A stretch of DNA of 45,500 bases from assembly GCA_937123825.1 (NCBI GenBank), contig CAKZKQ010000349.1, positions 1-45,500 on the forward strand. The letters run 5' to 3'. A program made the position numbers and the translations under genes. The notes beneath the pieces were generated by a model. That model had not been told where the DNA came from, searched no databases, and worked only from the letters and a program-made list of their open reading frames with translations. The stretch is from an uncultured Pseudomonadota bacterium (GTDB lineage: Bacteria; Myxococcota_A; Bradymonadia; Bradymonadales; GCA-2716585). Shown in pieces: positions 8,919-16,777 of this stretch (positions are counted from its first letter, which is position 1; each line of letters starts with the position of its first letter).

Positions 8919-9470
8919 ATGACAGCCACCCCCCAGGCCACCGACGTTGTGGCCTTTTGGTTCAGCGAGTGCTCACCTCAGGACTGGTTCAAAAAGAGCG
9001 ACGCCTTTGACGCAAGGCTCAAGGAGCGCTTTGGCGCGTTGGTGCAGCAGGCGCTCGATGGTGGGCTGAGCGACTGGGAAAGCTCATTTGAGGGGTGCAT
9101 GGCGTTGATCCTGGTTCTGGATCAGTTTACGCGCAACATCTTCCGCGACACCCCCAAAGCGTTCTCGGGGGATCCCAGGGCGATCAAGCTCAGCCAGCTC
9201 TGCGTCGAGCGCGGTTATATGGACGGCCAAAGCGCAGCCCACCGCCAGTTCATGCTCATGCCCATGATGCACAGCGAAGTTCTGGCGGTTCACCAAAGCG
9301 CGCGCCCCCTCTTTAAAGAGCACACCGACGCCAGGACCCTCGACTACGCCGACCAGCACCGCGTCATCATCGAGCGCTTTGGCCGCTACCCACACCGCAA
9401 CGCCATCCTGGGCCGCACGTCTACCGCAGAAGAAAAAGTCTACCTCTCCAAACCCGGCGCAGGCTTCTAA
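8919..9470 (+). CDS. DUF924 family protein
   Basis: A 183-residue protein matching the DUF924 family (helical, TPR-like fold). Typical segments are VVAFWFSECSPQDWFKKSDAF at the start, ALILVLDQFTRNIFRDTP in the middle, and FGRYPHRNAILGRTSTAEE near the end. The ATG at 8919 has AGGAG 8 bases upstream; a longer frame from 8751 lacks a ribosome site. No signal peptide, so cytoplasmic. The biochemical function of the family is not established. It reads alone: the GFA gene upstream is divergent and the carbonic anhydrase gene downstream is convergent. Confidence 0.9.
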   Translation: MTATPQATDVVAFWFSECSPQDWFKKSDAFDARLKERFGALVQQALDGGLSDWESSFEGCMALILVLDQFTRNIFRDTPKAFSGDPRAIKLSQLCVERGYMDGQSAAHRQFMLMPMMHSEVLAVHQSARPLFKEHTDARTLDYADQHRVIIERFGRYPHRNAILGRTSTAEEKVYLSKPGAGF

Positions 9471-9544
9471 AACCCAAAGAGGAAAACCCACCAGGACAGT
9501 CTCATAAAGACCTCCAGGCGGGTTTGATTGCTCTGGAAACACAT

Positions 9545-9565
9545 CAACAGGGCTCAGCCCTGTTG
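9545..9565. terminator. Perfect 9-bp hairpin between convergent genes
   Basis: CAACAGGGC, loop TCA, GCCCTGTTG. It lies in the 263-bp space between the DUF924 gene (+) and the carbonic-anhydrase-like gene (-), where a bidirectional terminator is expected. There is no T tract on either side, so Rho-independent action is uncertain. The rest of the space shows no gene. Confidence 0.5.
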
Positions 9566-9733
9566 GTCATTCATACCAAAATGGAGACGAAAGGCTTGCT
9601 TTGTGGCGAGCAATAACGGATGGCAGGGGCCTCGGGATGAGCGAAGCCATAGCAGCGCTATTGCGAGCGAGTTCCGTGGTTCCTGACGCCGTTAGGGCCG
9701 TCACAAAGTGAGTCGGACGTCTGCATTTGGGTA

Positions 9734-10201
9734 TCAGGGAGCGTAGGGCATGGAGGAGTGGTGCAGGTTGATCCGCACGTTGCCGTCGGCGTCCAGCGCG
9801 TAGCCAAAGGAGTACTCCACTTTGACCTCGTCACCCTCGGGGGTGGTGAAGAAGTAGTTGCCCATGGCCATGGCGGTGGAGCCGCTGGTGATGATGTCGA
9901 CGTTCTCAAAGCGAACCGCGGTCCAGCCTTTGATGGCGAAGCCCTTGTCCTCGGGGCATTCGTTGTTGGTGGCCACAAAGTAGGACAGCGCCCCCTCAAA
10001 TGAGGAGCGGAACTGAGCCTCGGCCGCCAGCGTGGGCTTGAAGAGCACCGGGCCCTGGGCGTAGCCATAGAGGGTCTCGATGTGGTCTCTGGCGACCTGC
10101 TCAAAGTTTTCGCCATCGGTGTGCGCCTTGGCGATCCGCACAATGCCGTCGCCCCAAGCTTGCTGCGCCTCAACAATCTGATCTTTGGTGATGTCGCTCA
10201 T
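9734..10201 (-). CDS. Iota-class carbonic anhydrase family protein (COG4337, NTF2/CaMKII-AD-like)
   Basis: A 155-residue single-domain protein. It begins SDITKDQIVEAQQAWGDGIV and ends with NLHHSSMPYAP. These are the N-terminal and C-terminal (HHSSxP) signatures of COG4337 proteins, a SnoaL/NTF2-like, CaMKII-association-domain-like fold that includes the iota-class carbonic anhydrases first described from diatoms and later from bacteria. The expected reaction is reversible CO2 hydration; some members work without a metal. Unlike several known members, this one has no signal peptide and should be cytoplasmic. GAGGG precedes the ATG. It is transcribed alone and divergently from the DUF523 gene. 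Fold and family are quite certain; enzymatic activity is inferred. Confidence 0.85.
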   Translation of the reverse strand: MSDITKDQIVEAQQAWGDGIVRIAKAHTDGENFEQVARDHIETLYGYAQGPVLFKPTLAAEAQFRSSFEGALSYFVATNNECPEDKGFAIKGWTAVRFENVDIITSGSTAMAMGNYFFTTPEGDEVKVEYSFGYALDADGNVRINLHHSSMPYAP

Positions 10202-10416
10202 GGTACCCTCTACGAGTCAATTCGGGTTGAAATCATCAAGGACCGCCCAACACAAACTGTGTCTGGCCGCTTCTCAGCCACCAAACCAGGATGCACACCA
10301 AACGCAGTTGTTGGATGTGACCCCATCAAATGTTGTGGGCAAATCTCAAAAGAACCTGGAAACTTCGCTGAAAACGAAGGTTTAGAGGCTCCACTTTACA
10401 AACCTCACCCCACAGG

Positions 10417-10431
10417 TGCAATCAAATTGCA
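10417..10431. promoter_or_regulatory. Inverted repeat TGCAAT-CAA-ATTGCA, possible operator
   Basis: A perfect 6+3+6 inverted repeat located 44 bp before the DUF523 start codon. Its right arm continues as ATTGCAATAAG. A closely related but longer palindrome occurs at 40294-40318, upstream of the COG0523 GTPase gene, which hints that one regulator may bind both. Confidence 0.35.
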
Positions 10432-10475
10432 ATAAGTGCCATTCCAAACCCACAAATGGCCCCAAGGAAGCTTTC

Positions 10476-11102
10476 ATGAGGCTCGCCCACAACCCAAACG
10501 CCCTCGAAACACTGCGCAGTCCGAGCGACGACGCGCCCTGGCGCGTTTTGGTCAGCGGATGCCTTTGGGGCCAGCCCTGTGGGGTAGACGCCAGCGACTA
10601 CGGCATGTCGGCCCACCAGCCGCCGTGGCTGCACCACCGCCGAGTTGAAATCGTGCCGTTTTGCCCAGAAGACTTTGGCATGGGCACTCCCAGAGGGATG
10701 CCCGACCTGCACGGCGGTGATGGCTTTGATGTGCTCGATGGCCGTGCAAAGGTCCTGGATGAACACGGCAATGACCTGACCCAGGCCATGCTCCGAGGGG
10801 CGCGTGCCATGGCGGACACAGCACTGGAACACAAGGTGGACTTTGCGCTCTTGACCGACCGCAGCGGCGCTTGTGGAACCCAGGTCATTTCGCTCGGATG
10901 CCGTTTTGTGGAGCCGGTGCAATACCGCAGGGGCGTGGGGGTCGCGGCCGCCATGCTCTTGCGCTGCGGCGTGGCGGTGGTCAGCCAGCGAGACTTTCAC
11001 ACGCTCAGCGTGCTGGGCTCCAAGGTCGACGAGGCATTTGAAGTCGACGCAGAAGCGCTCGACCACCACCAAACGGCCTGGGTCAAGCAGAACCTGCCTT
11101 AA
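10476..11102 (+). CDS. DUF523 / TudS-like [4Fe-4S] protein
   Basis: A 208-residue DUF523 protein. The family includes TudS thiouracil desulfurases, in which three Cys bind a [4Fe-4S] cluster. All three are visible: LVSGCLWGQPCGVD near residue 30, IVPFCPEDFGMGTPRG near 70, and LTDRSGACGTQV near 130 (most members have SPSCG here). The ATG at 10476 has AAGGAAG 5 bases upstream and removes a 20-residue unconserved N-terminal extension. Likely cytoplasmic sulfur removal from thiolated nucleobases or related compounds; the substrate is inferred from the family only. A palindrome lies at 10417-10431 in its upstream region, and a GC-rich hairpin follows at 11156-11174. Confidence 0.85.
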   Translation: MRLAHNPNALETLRSPSDDAPWRVLVSGCLWGQPCGVDASDYGMSAHQPPWLHHRRVEIVPFCPEDFGMGTPRGMPDLHGGDGFDVLDGRAKVLDEHGNDLTQAMLRGARAMADTALEHKVDFALLTDRSGACGTQVISLGCRFVEPVQYRRGVGVAAAMLLRCGVAVVSQRDFHTLSVLGSKVDEAFEVDAEALDHHQTAWVKQNLP

Positions 11103-11155
11103 GAAGGCTCCACAAGCCGAAGCTTGCGACCTGGTGGGCTAAAAGGGGGGCATGA

Positions 11156-11174
11156 GGGGGGCAAGAAGCCCCCC
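11156..11174. terminator. GC-only 7-bp hairpin between convergent genes
   Basis: GGGGGGC, loop AAGAA, GCCCCCC, placed between the DUF523 gene (+) and the beta-ureidopropionase gene (-). Its position fits a bidirectional transcription stop; no T run follows. Confidence 0.5.
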
Positions 11175-11239
11175 ATAGAAACCAGCTCGGCGGCCCGATG
11201 GGCTCATGCCAAACCATAGACGTCAGGCTGACTGTGGCA

Positions 11240-12520
11240 TCAATCCTGGGTGTCGTCTTTGACGGGGGGCAGTTGGGGCGCAGGCGCGGTCAACTGGGCG
11301 TGGGATTGCTGCTGGAGGACATGGACGGGGCGCGTGGTGATGCTGCGCTGGGCCATGTAGTCAAAGCCCTGGTCGGCGATGAGCTGGGGCTGGAACTGGG
11401 GCGCGCTGGCGGTGGTGAAGGACTGGGCGTACGCGCGCAGCCGGGCCGTCATCTGGAAGCCCCACTTGTCGCGCACCTGGCGGCAGTGGTTGAGGTCGAC
11501 TTCGCTGATGAGGACGCCGTCGCGGACGCGAGACAGACCGGGGGTACGGCTGCCGTCGGGCGCGGTGACGTAGCTGGAGCCGTAGAAGTGCCCAAAGTCG
11601 TTGTGGGCCGGCTTGCCGTCGCCAGAGGTGAAGGCGTTGGGGAAGGACTCGGTGCCGATCCGGTTGATGGCGGCGGTGAAGTAGTTGTTGGCGATCGAGG
11701 CGCAGCGGGCCTCGATGGGCCACAGCGGCTCCGAGAGCGCGCCGACGGTGGCCGAGGGGTTGAAGACGATCTCGGCGCCGTTGAGACCAAACATCATCCA
11801 GTTCAGCGGATGGTGCCGTCCGTAGCAGATGTTGATGCCGATGCGGCCAAACGGGGTGACAAAGACGGGGTGTCCGGTGTCGCCTTCCATGTAGTAGGTC
11901 GGCTCGGTGAAGTCGCCCACGCGGGGGATGTGGTTTTTGCGGTGCTTGCCGATGATGTTGCCGCGGTTGCCGATGACCACGGCGGTGTTGTGGATGGTCC
12001 CTCCATGAACATCATCGCGCTCGAGGATGGGCGAGACGATGACCATGTTGTAGTGGGTGGCCAGCTCGGCCAGGAAGGTGGTGGAGGGGCCGTCGACGGG
12101 CTCGGCAAACTCAAGCCAGGGGTATTTTTCACGGGTGCAGAAGGCAAAGGGCATCGTCCAGGCCTCCTGGAGGCACAAGACGTTGCAGCCCATGGCGCCG
12201 GCGGCGTGGATGAGCTTCTCGGTGCGGCGGCAGATGGCCTGAAACTGGCGCTCAATGGGGGCGTCGGTGGGCTCGACGATCTGAGTCTGGATGACGCCGA
12301 TGCGCACGCGGCGCGGGGGACGGCGCTGTTCGCGAGAGTTTTGGAAGCTGTAGGCGGCAACGTCGAAGTCGAACTCTTCGGCCAACGCAGCGGCGGCCGG
12401 CACAATGGGGATCTCTTCGGGCAGGTTGCCGTAAAGAATCCGGAAGGCTTCGGCCTGATCTTCCTCGGGGAGCTTGCGCAGGAGGCTTTCGAGGCTTTCG
12501 ATTTCTTGTTTGTTCGCCAT
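11240..12520 (-). CDS. Beta-ureidopropionase (N-carbamoyl-beta-alanine amidohydrolase), animal-like
   Basis: A 426-residue nitrilase-superfamily amidase. It aligns by eye along its whole length with eukaryotic beta-ureidopropionase (UPB1), including the ~70-residue N-terminal extension and blocks [37 protein letters not shown] and FTSGDGK. The Glu119, Lys195, Cys232 triad sits within one residue of the human positions. The reaction is hydrolysis of N-carbamoyl-beta-alanine (or beta-aminoisobutyrate) to the beta-amino acid, CO2 and ammonia, the last step of reductive pyrimidine breakdown. About 40 extra Gln/Pro-rich residues trail the C-terminus. The ATG at 12520 has GGAGAAG upstream; a longer frame has none. 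The partner enzymes (dihydropyrimidinase, dihydropyrimidine dehydrogenase) are not in the window. Confidence 0.93.
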   Translation of the reverse strand: MANKQEIESLESLLRKLPEEDQAEAFRILYGNLPEEIPIVPAAAALAEEFDFDVAAYSFQNSREQRRPPRRVRIGVIQTQIVEPTDAPIERQFQAICRRTEKLIHAAGAMGCNVLCLQEAWTMPFAFCTREKYPWLEFAEPVDGPSTTFLAELATHYNMVIVSPILERDDVHGGTIHNTAVVIGNRGNIIGKHRKNHIPRVGDFTEPTYYMEGDTGHPVFVTPFGRIGINICYGRHHPLNWMMFGLNGAEIVFNPSATVGALSEPLWPIEARCASIANNYFTAAINRIGTESFPNAFTSGDGKPAHNDFGHFYGSSYVTAPDGSRTPGLSRVRDGVLISEVDLNHCRQVRDKWGFQMTARLRAYAQSFTTASAPQFQPQLIADQGFDYMAQRSITTRPVHVLQQQSHAQLTAPAPQLPPVKDDTQD

Positions 12521-12737
12521 AAGCTGACTTCTCCATTGAGCCCAGGATCGCCACAGTGTGCCAGCAAAGCTGGCGGTGGTGCCTGAATGTAGTGATGGTG
12601 CACGGCCACGAACGCGCCCGACGCAGCCGGTGGCTGCGGGCGTCGACCCAACGGCAAAGCCGCGCAAACAACAGGGGTAACGGCGAGGATACAAAGCCAG
12701 CCGGTGGTGGGCAAGCTCTGGGGTGAGCAATGGGGGC

Positions 12738-13598
12738 TCATTTGGCCGCAGGTTGCGCCTCGGTCTGCTTTTTCAGGCGAGCCTGGACCAGCGACACGGT
12801 CAAATCCAGCAATTCACGTCCTGCGGGCGGCCCGTGGCTGGGCACAACGTGCTGGGCGTCGGGGAAGCGCCTGGCGGCGGCTTCCACGGCGTCATCCCAG
12901 TGCTCAATGTCGCCGTCGGCGGTGTTGCCAAGCGAAGTGGCGCCTCCTGGGCGGATCAGGCAGCCTCCAAAAAGGACACCGGCCTGGGGGATGCCAACGA
13001 CAATGTTGTCGAGGGTGTGTCCAGGGCCAGGATCAAAGACCACCAGCGGCGGCACGTCGCCAGAGACGGCTGCATCATCAAAGGCCAGCGCGTGCTCGGC
13101 GGGCTCCATGCCACGCTGGGCGGCGAATGTGTTGGAGTCCTCAGCCGCGAAGGTCTTGATGCCCTGGCGACGCAGCACCCCCACGCCGCCCATCTTGTCT
13201 TCATGGGCATGGGTAAAGACGGCCATCTGAATGGGTTTGCCAAGCTCTCTCTTGGCCCACTGGACGATCTGCTCAGTCTGGGCGTCATTCCAGGCGGTGT
13301 CCACCAGGACCGAGTGGTCGCCGTTCTCGACAATCAAGCCGTTGGTGGGCACGTTTCCCCAACGCTGCATCTCCTTAAAGCTGGTGTGGACCCAGACCCC
13401 AGGGACCAGCGGCTCGAAGACCACGTCTTGATCGGCCTGGGGCGCAGGTTTAACGGGCTGGGGCGAGCTTTTGATGGGGGTTTGAGGGGCGCCGCAGGCC
13501 GCCGTGGCCAAGAGCAGTGCCAACATCAACGCGCCCGCTTGCGCGCCGTGATGCCAATTCCAACCGCCGCCGCACACCCGCTGTGTCTTTGAATTCAT
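12738..13598 (-). CDS. NDM-like subclass B1 metallo-beta-lactamase lipoprotein
   Basis: A 286-residue zinc hydrolase with a signal peptide and lipobox (LLATAA-Cys35), an acidic/Pro linker, then an MBL-fold domain. All B1 zinc ligands are present: His130, His132 and Asp134 in [10 protein letters not shown], His194 in GPGHTLDN, Cys213 in FGGCLIR, His255 in SHGPP. The text around each (for example [35 protein letters not shown]) is strikingly close to NDM, which is also a lipoprotein. The spacings His194-Cys213 (19) and Cys213-His255 (42) equal those of NDM. The usual Lys after Cys is Arg here. A strong AAGGAGG precedes the ATG. It should hydrolyse beta-lactams in the periplasm, anchored to a membrane; activity is inferred. 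It lies upstream of the ureidopropionase gene (217-bp gap). Confidence 0.92.
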   Translation of the reverse strand: MNSKTQRVCGGGWNWHHGAQAGALMLALLLATAACGAPQTPIKSSPQPVKPAPQADQDVVFEPLVPGVWVHTSFKEMQRWGNVPTNGLIVENGDHSVLVDTAWNDAQTEQIVQWAKRELGKPIQMAVFTHAHEDKMGGVGVLRRQGIKTFAAEDSNTFAAQRGMEPAEHALAFDDAAVSGDVPPLVVFDPGPGHTLDNIVVGIPQAGVLFGGCLIRPGGATSLGNTADGDIEHWDDAVEAAARRFPDAQHVVPSHGPPAGRELLDLTVSLVQARLKKQTEAQPAAK

Positions 13599-13894
13599 GG
13601 TGCCTCCTTGCACACAAGAGGCGGTGGGACCAGGGTTCGGCGTCCGCAGGACACCACCGCTCACAGACCCCTGTCTGATGCCAGTCTAGCGCGCGGCCTG
13701 TCAACGAATGTCCGGCGCTGAATTTGGCTCGGCGCCGTGCGTGTCATGGCCAGCAATGCATGCAGACGAACGTTGGGGTCAGTTGGCAAATCAGACCTCC
13801 CACCACACAATGGATCGCAACGCACCAATTGGTCACAAGCGCACTGTCGTTTTTGACATGCACAAACGCCCCAGCCTTATCCCACAGGAGCAAC

Positions 13895-14731
13895 ATGGCC
13901 CAGACCCCAGACACCGACCAGCCCCCAGTGCTCGACATGAGCGTCTTGAACCAGCCATGCGCCTGGAACTGTGTGGCCACCGGCTACGCCGACGTGATCG
14001 CCGCCCACCTGGCTCACTACTCGGCCGACGCCATCGCCATGGCCAAGCTGACCGCCGATGACCTCGTTCTTGATGTCGCCACTGGCCCTGGCACGCTCTC
14101 CCGTCAGGCCGCCCGCATCACCACGGTCCACGCCATCGACTTCTCCCAGGAGATGCTCCAGGAGCTGCGCCAGCGCGCCACCCTCCAAGAGTTGGATCGA
14201 CTCCATTTGCAGCACGCCGACGGCCAGGCCCTGCCCTTTGAAGACGACACCTTTGACGCCGGGTTCTCCATGTTTGGGCTCTTCATGTTCCCCGACCGCG
14301 CCAAGGGCTTCGCCGAGCTTGCCCGAGTGATTCGCCCCGGCGGCCGAGCCGTGGTCGCATCCTGGCAACCGCGCGAGACCATCCCGGCCTTCTCCATCAT
14401 CGGCCAGGAAGTGGCCCAGATCGCCGACATCCCCATCACCGCTGGCGTGCAGCCGCTGGCCCATGCAGACGTCTTCAAAACCGAGATGTCCGCCGCGGGC
14501 TTCGACGTCACCGTCCACGCCGTCACCCACACCTGGCAGGCGCCGTCGCTGGACCACCTCTGGGCCGAACTGGAGCGCTCACACGTGGTCTTGTGCCAAT
14601 GCGCCCAGCAAATGCCCGCGCCCCAATATGCCGACCTGCGCCGACACATCCGCGCCAAACTCGAAGAGGCCCTCGGCACCGGCCCCCAAAACATCGCCAT
14701 GCCAGCATGGATGGCCTTTGGACAGCTTTAA
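13895..14731 (+). CDS. Class I SAM-dependent methyltransferase
   Basis: A 278-residue methyltransferase of the UbiE/Methyltransf_11 type. The SAM-binding motif I is LVLDVATGPGTLSRQAA, the acidic motif follows at VHAIDFSQEML, then HADGQALPFEDDTFDAGFSMFGLFMFPD (motif II) and ELARVIRPGGRAVVASW (motif III). The C-terminal ~100 residues carry the substrate cap. The ATG at 13895 has AGGAG five bases upstream; the frame extends upstream to 13724 without a ribosome site. Cytoplasmic. Substrate cannot be named. It is convergent with the ECF sigma gene, with only 24 bp between the stops. Confidence 0.9.
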   Translation: MAQTPDTDQPPVLDMSVLNQPCAWNCVATGYADVIAAHLAHYSADAIAMAKLTADDLVLDVATGPGTLSRQAARITTVHAIDFSQEMLQELRQRATLQELDRLHLQHADGQALPFEDDTFDAGFSMFGLFMFPDRAKGFAELARVIRPGGRAVVASWQPRETIPAFSIIGQEVAQIADIPITAGVQPLAHADVFKTEMSAAGFDVTVHAVTHTWQAPSLDHLWAELERSHVVLCQCAQQMPAPQYADLRRHIRAKLEEALGTGPQNIAMPAWMAFGQL

Positions 14732-14755
14732 AACACACACCAGCCCAAAACCGCC

Positions 14756-15661
14756 TCAATCCCAACCCAAGGAACGCCTCACCTCCGGGTTGGCCAGGAG
14801 CCCCGTGACTGCCGACGCCAGATCGGGCCCCTCAAGCAGCGGGTGTTGCCTGAAAAGCGCCGCGTAGCGCTCCTCCAACGAACACAGCACCTGGGAACTT
14901 TGGGGCGCGGACGCCTTCAAGCGCGCCACGTGGGCGCGGGTGAACTTTGGCTTGCCCGGCTCCACCCAACCCTGCGCCACAAAGGCCCGGGTCTTGCGCT
15001 CACAGCGGCATGGATTGGTCTCGCGCAGCAACCCACACTTGTCGTTCATAAACCCCGTCAGATCGCGCCGTGCCCGCTCCAAACGCTTGCGAAACGCCGC
15101 CGGGCTGACGCCCAAAATCTCCGCCGCCACAGCGCTGGGGGTCTCAAACACCTCGCCGAGCACATACGCCAGACGCTGCTCCCGGCTCAAGCACAGGAGC
15201 ATCCCCAACATGCAGCCCACCTTGGCGTCTTCGACCATGACCTGCCGCTCGGGCTCCTGCCACGGCGGCAAGACCAGCGGCTCCAAGGCCAAGCTGTCCA
15301 ACTCCTGACCATAGGCCTCAAACGACCGCACCGCCTGCTCCATTTTGCGCCGCTTGCCGTCCAAAAAGCAGTTGACCACAATCCGGTAGGCCCAGGTCGC
15401 AAACGAAGCGCGGCCCTGAAACTGCGCCAACCGCGTGACGATCCGCACCAGCGCCTCCTGGCTGAGGTCTTCGGCGTCGGCGGGGCTCAAGACCAGGCGC
15501 AACGACAGGTTGTAGATCCAGCGCTGATGGCGCCGGACCAACTCGGCCAACGCCTGCGCGTCCCCACCAACGGCCTGCTCACAGAGCAAAGCGTCCGCCT
15601 GCGCTTCGCTCGGCTCCACGCGCAGGGGGTTCACCGACACATCTTCGCTTTGTGGGCTCAC
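14756..15661 (-). CDS. ECF-type RNA polymerase sigma factor with Cys-containing C-terminal extension
   Basis: A 301-residue sigma-70 family protein. Region 2 is clear (residues ~35-110: RRHQRWIYNLSLRLVLSPADAEDLSQEALVRI, then FATWAYRIVVNCFLDGKRRK), as is region 4 (~150-210, ILGVSPAAFRKRLERARRDL). A C-terminal extension of ~90 residues holds a Cys cluster (CGLLRETNPCRCERK) seen in some ECF groups that lack a classical anti-sigma. The start is GTG at 15661, overlapping the TGA of the upstream gene as GTGA, so translation is probably coupled. No anti-sigma gene is adjacent; the extension or the coupled alpha/beta-barrel protein could control it (inference). Confidence 0.9.
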   Translation of the reverse strand: MSPQSEDVSVNPLRVEPSEAQADALLCEQAVGGDAQALAELVRRHQRWIYNLSLRLVLSPADAEDLSQEALVRIVTRLAQFQGRASFATWAYRIVVNCFLDGKRRKMEQAVRSFEAYGQELDSLALEPLVLPPWQEPERQVMVEDAKVGCMLGMLLCLSREQRLAYVLGEVFETPSAVAAEILGVSPAAFRKRLERARRDLTGFMNDKCGLLRETNPCRCERKTRAFVAQGWVEPGKPKFTRAHVARLKASAPQSSQVLCSLEERYAALFRQHPLLEGPDLASAVTGLLANPEVRRSLGWD

Positions 15662-16263
15662 AGCACCACCTCAAAGAGTTCAAAGACGTGCATCGACTCC
15701 ACCCCGGTAAAGAACGGGGCCAGCTCGGGATAGCGCTGCTGCAAAACCCCTGGCGCCGCGCGGTGCACCGCCGCGTCAGACCAGCCGATGACGTCCAACA
15801 AGACCCCGGCGTCCTTCACCCCAGCGCCCCGCGTCCAGGGGCTGGCGCCCTCCACGCCCTCCAGCGCTTTGTGCACCCCAGCTTGAAGCTCCAACATGGG
15901 CACCGACGCGTGCGTGCCATAAACCGCCACCTCAACCAGCGGCACCCCCTCCAAAAGCTCGGGCCGAGGCTCACCAACAAGGCGGTAGTGGTCAAAGTGG
16001 TTGATCTTGGCGATGGCGGCCATAAACGGACCAAAACGCCCGTCCTTCTCAATCGCCTGCGACGCCTCCTGAGCGGCCTCCAAAGACCCCCACAAGATCA
16101 AATCGGCCCTCAAGCCGGGATCTTCAAGCCCCCTGAGCGCCACGCCGTGCACAAACCCGGCAAATTCGGACAGACGGCCATGGGCCTGCTTCTGGCGCGC
16201 GTCAAAGGTGGTCGGCTCGGCCACGGTGTAGACAGCAACCTCAAAACCAAAAGACTGGGACAT
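15658..16263 (-). CDS. Tandem dimeric alpha/beta-barrel-like protein
   Basis: A 201-residue cytoplasmic protein. The two halves (about 1-100 and 105-200) each look like a ferredoxin-like dimeric alpha/beta-barrel (ABM) unit: VAVYTVAEPTTFDARQKQAHGRLSEFAGFVHGVAL in the first and VEVAVYGTHASVPMLELQAGVHKALEGVEG in the second. The aromatic/His-rich surface (INHFDHYRL) would suit a small ligand or heme-like cofactor, but no catalytic motif is certain. It is the first gene of a two-gene unit and shares a GTGA overlap with the ECF sigma gene, suggesting a sensing or signalling partner role. AAGGG lies upstream of the ATG. Confidence 0.75.
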   Translation of the reverse strand: MSQSFGFEVAVYTVAEPTTFDARQKQAHGRLSEFAGFVHGVALRGLEDPGLRADLILWGSLEAAQEASQAIEKDGRFGPFMAAIAKINHFDHYRLVGEPRPELLEGVPLVEVAVYGTHASVPMLELQAGVHKALEGVEGASPWTRGAGVKDAGVLLDVIGWSDAAVHRAAPGVLQQRYPELAPFFTGVESMHVFELFEVVL

Positions 16264-16777
16264 CGTAAACCCTTACGGCAAAGGCCAGATCTTGCATCCC
16301 ATCGCACCGCTGGCCAAAGAGATCCCGCGTCCTTGGCACCCAAATGAGAACACAACATCTGGCGGCACACCCCAGGACATCAATCCCCAAGGCGCGCAAC
16401 ACAGCCCGGCTCGCTCAGCGGTGCCCATCACCCCTGCTCGACCAGGTTCTGCCGGGTTGGACGAGGGCACGCCGGCCCCTGTGACCGCAGCCCCGTCGAT
16501 TTTCATCAAAATCCCCTCCAACACCGATGTTCAGGGATTTAACACCGCCAAACCACCACACCAAACCACATCGAATGACCCTGCCCCCACAGAAACATGC
16601 CCATCGCAAACCCCACCAACGCACGGCACAACACAAACAAAGCGACAAAATGTCACTCAATGACACCAAACGCATTGACAACATGTCAGCCAGTGACAAA
16701 AACATGGCCAACGCAGACCTTCAACCTGCTGATTTTGCCGCAGACATGGGACACTGACACGCTCAAAGGAGGATTCA
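16264..16777. other. 514-bp low-coding intergenic region with paired operators
   Basis: This is the longest gene-free stretch. It separates the alpha/beta-barrel-ECF unit (minus) from the orphan lipoprotein (plus) and must hold both promoters. Short frames here are repetitive and lack ribosome sites. From ~16520 to 16700 it turns A+C-rich on the plus strand. The notable content is the pair of TGTCA-N5-TGACA palindromes. Confidence 0.5.
16651..16698. promoter_or_regulatory. Two TGTCA-N5-TGACA palindromes, centres 33 bp apart
   Basis: Site A is TGTCA (16651-16655), five bases, TGACA (16661-16665). Site B is TGTCA (16684-16688), five bases, TGACA (16694-16698). A TGACA half site (16676-16680) lies between them and forms another inverted pair with site B. 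A 33-bp spacing is three helical turns, so two dimers would sit on one DNA face. The array ends 79 bp before the lipoprotein start codon. Confidence 0.55.

Noticed and set aside
9545..9565. Hairpin read as part of an attachment site or insertion
   Set aside because: It is a short perfect stem between convergent genes with no repeats or integrase nearby; terminator is the simpler reading.
11198..12586. 462-codon plus-strand frame opposite the ureidopropionase gene
   Set aside because: Low-complexity Gly/Val/Asp translation; the opposite strand encodes a complete, highly conserved enzyme.
12521..12730. N-terminal extension of the ureidopropionase frame to 12730
   Set aside because: The added residues do not match the family, have no ribosome site and reach almost to the upstream beta-lactamase gene; the ATG at 12520 matches the family N-terminus.
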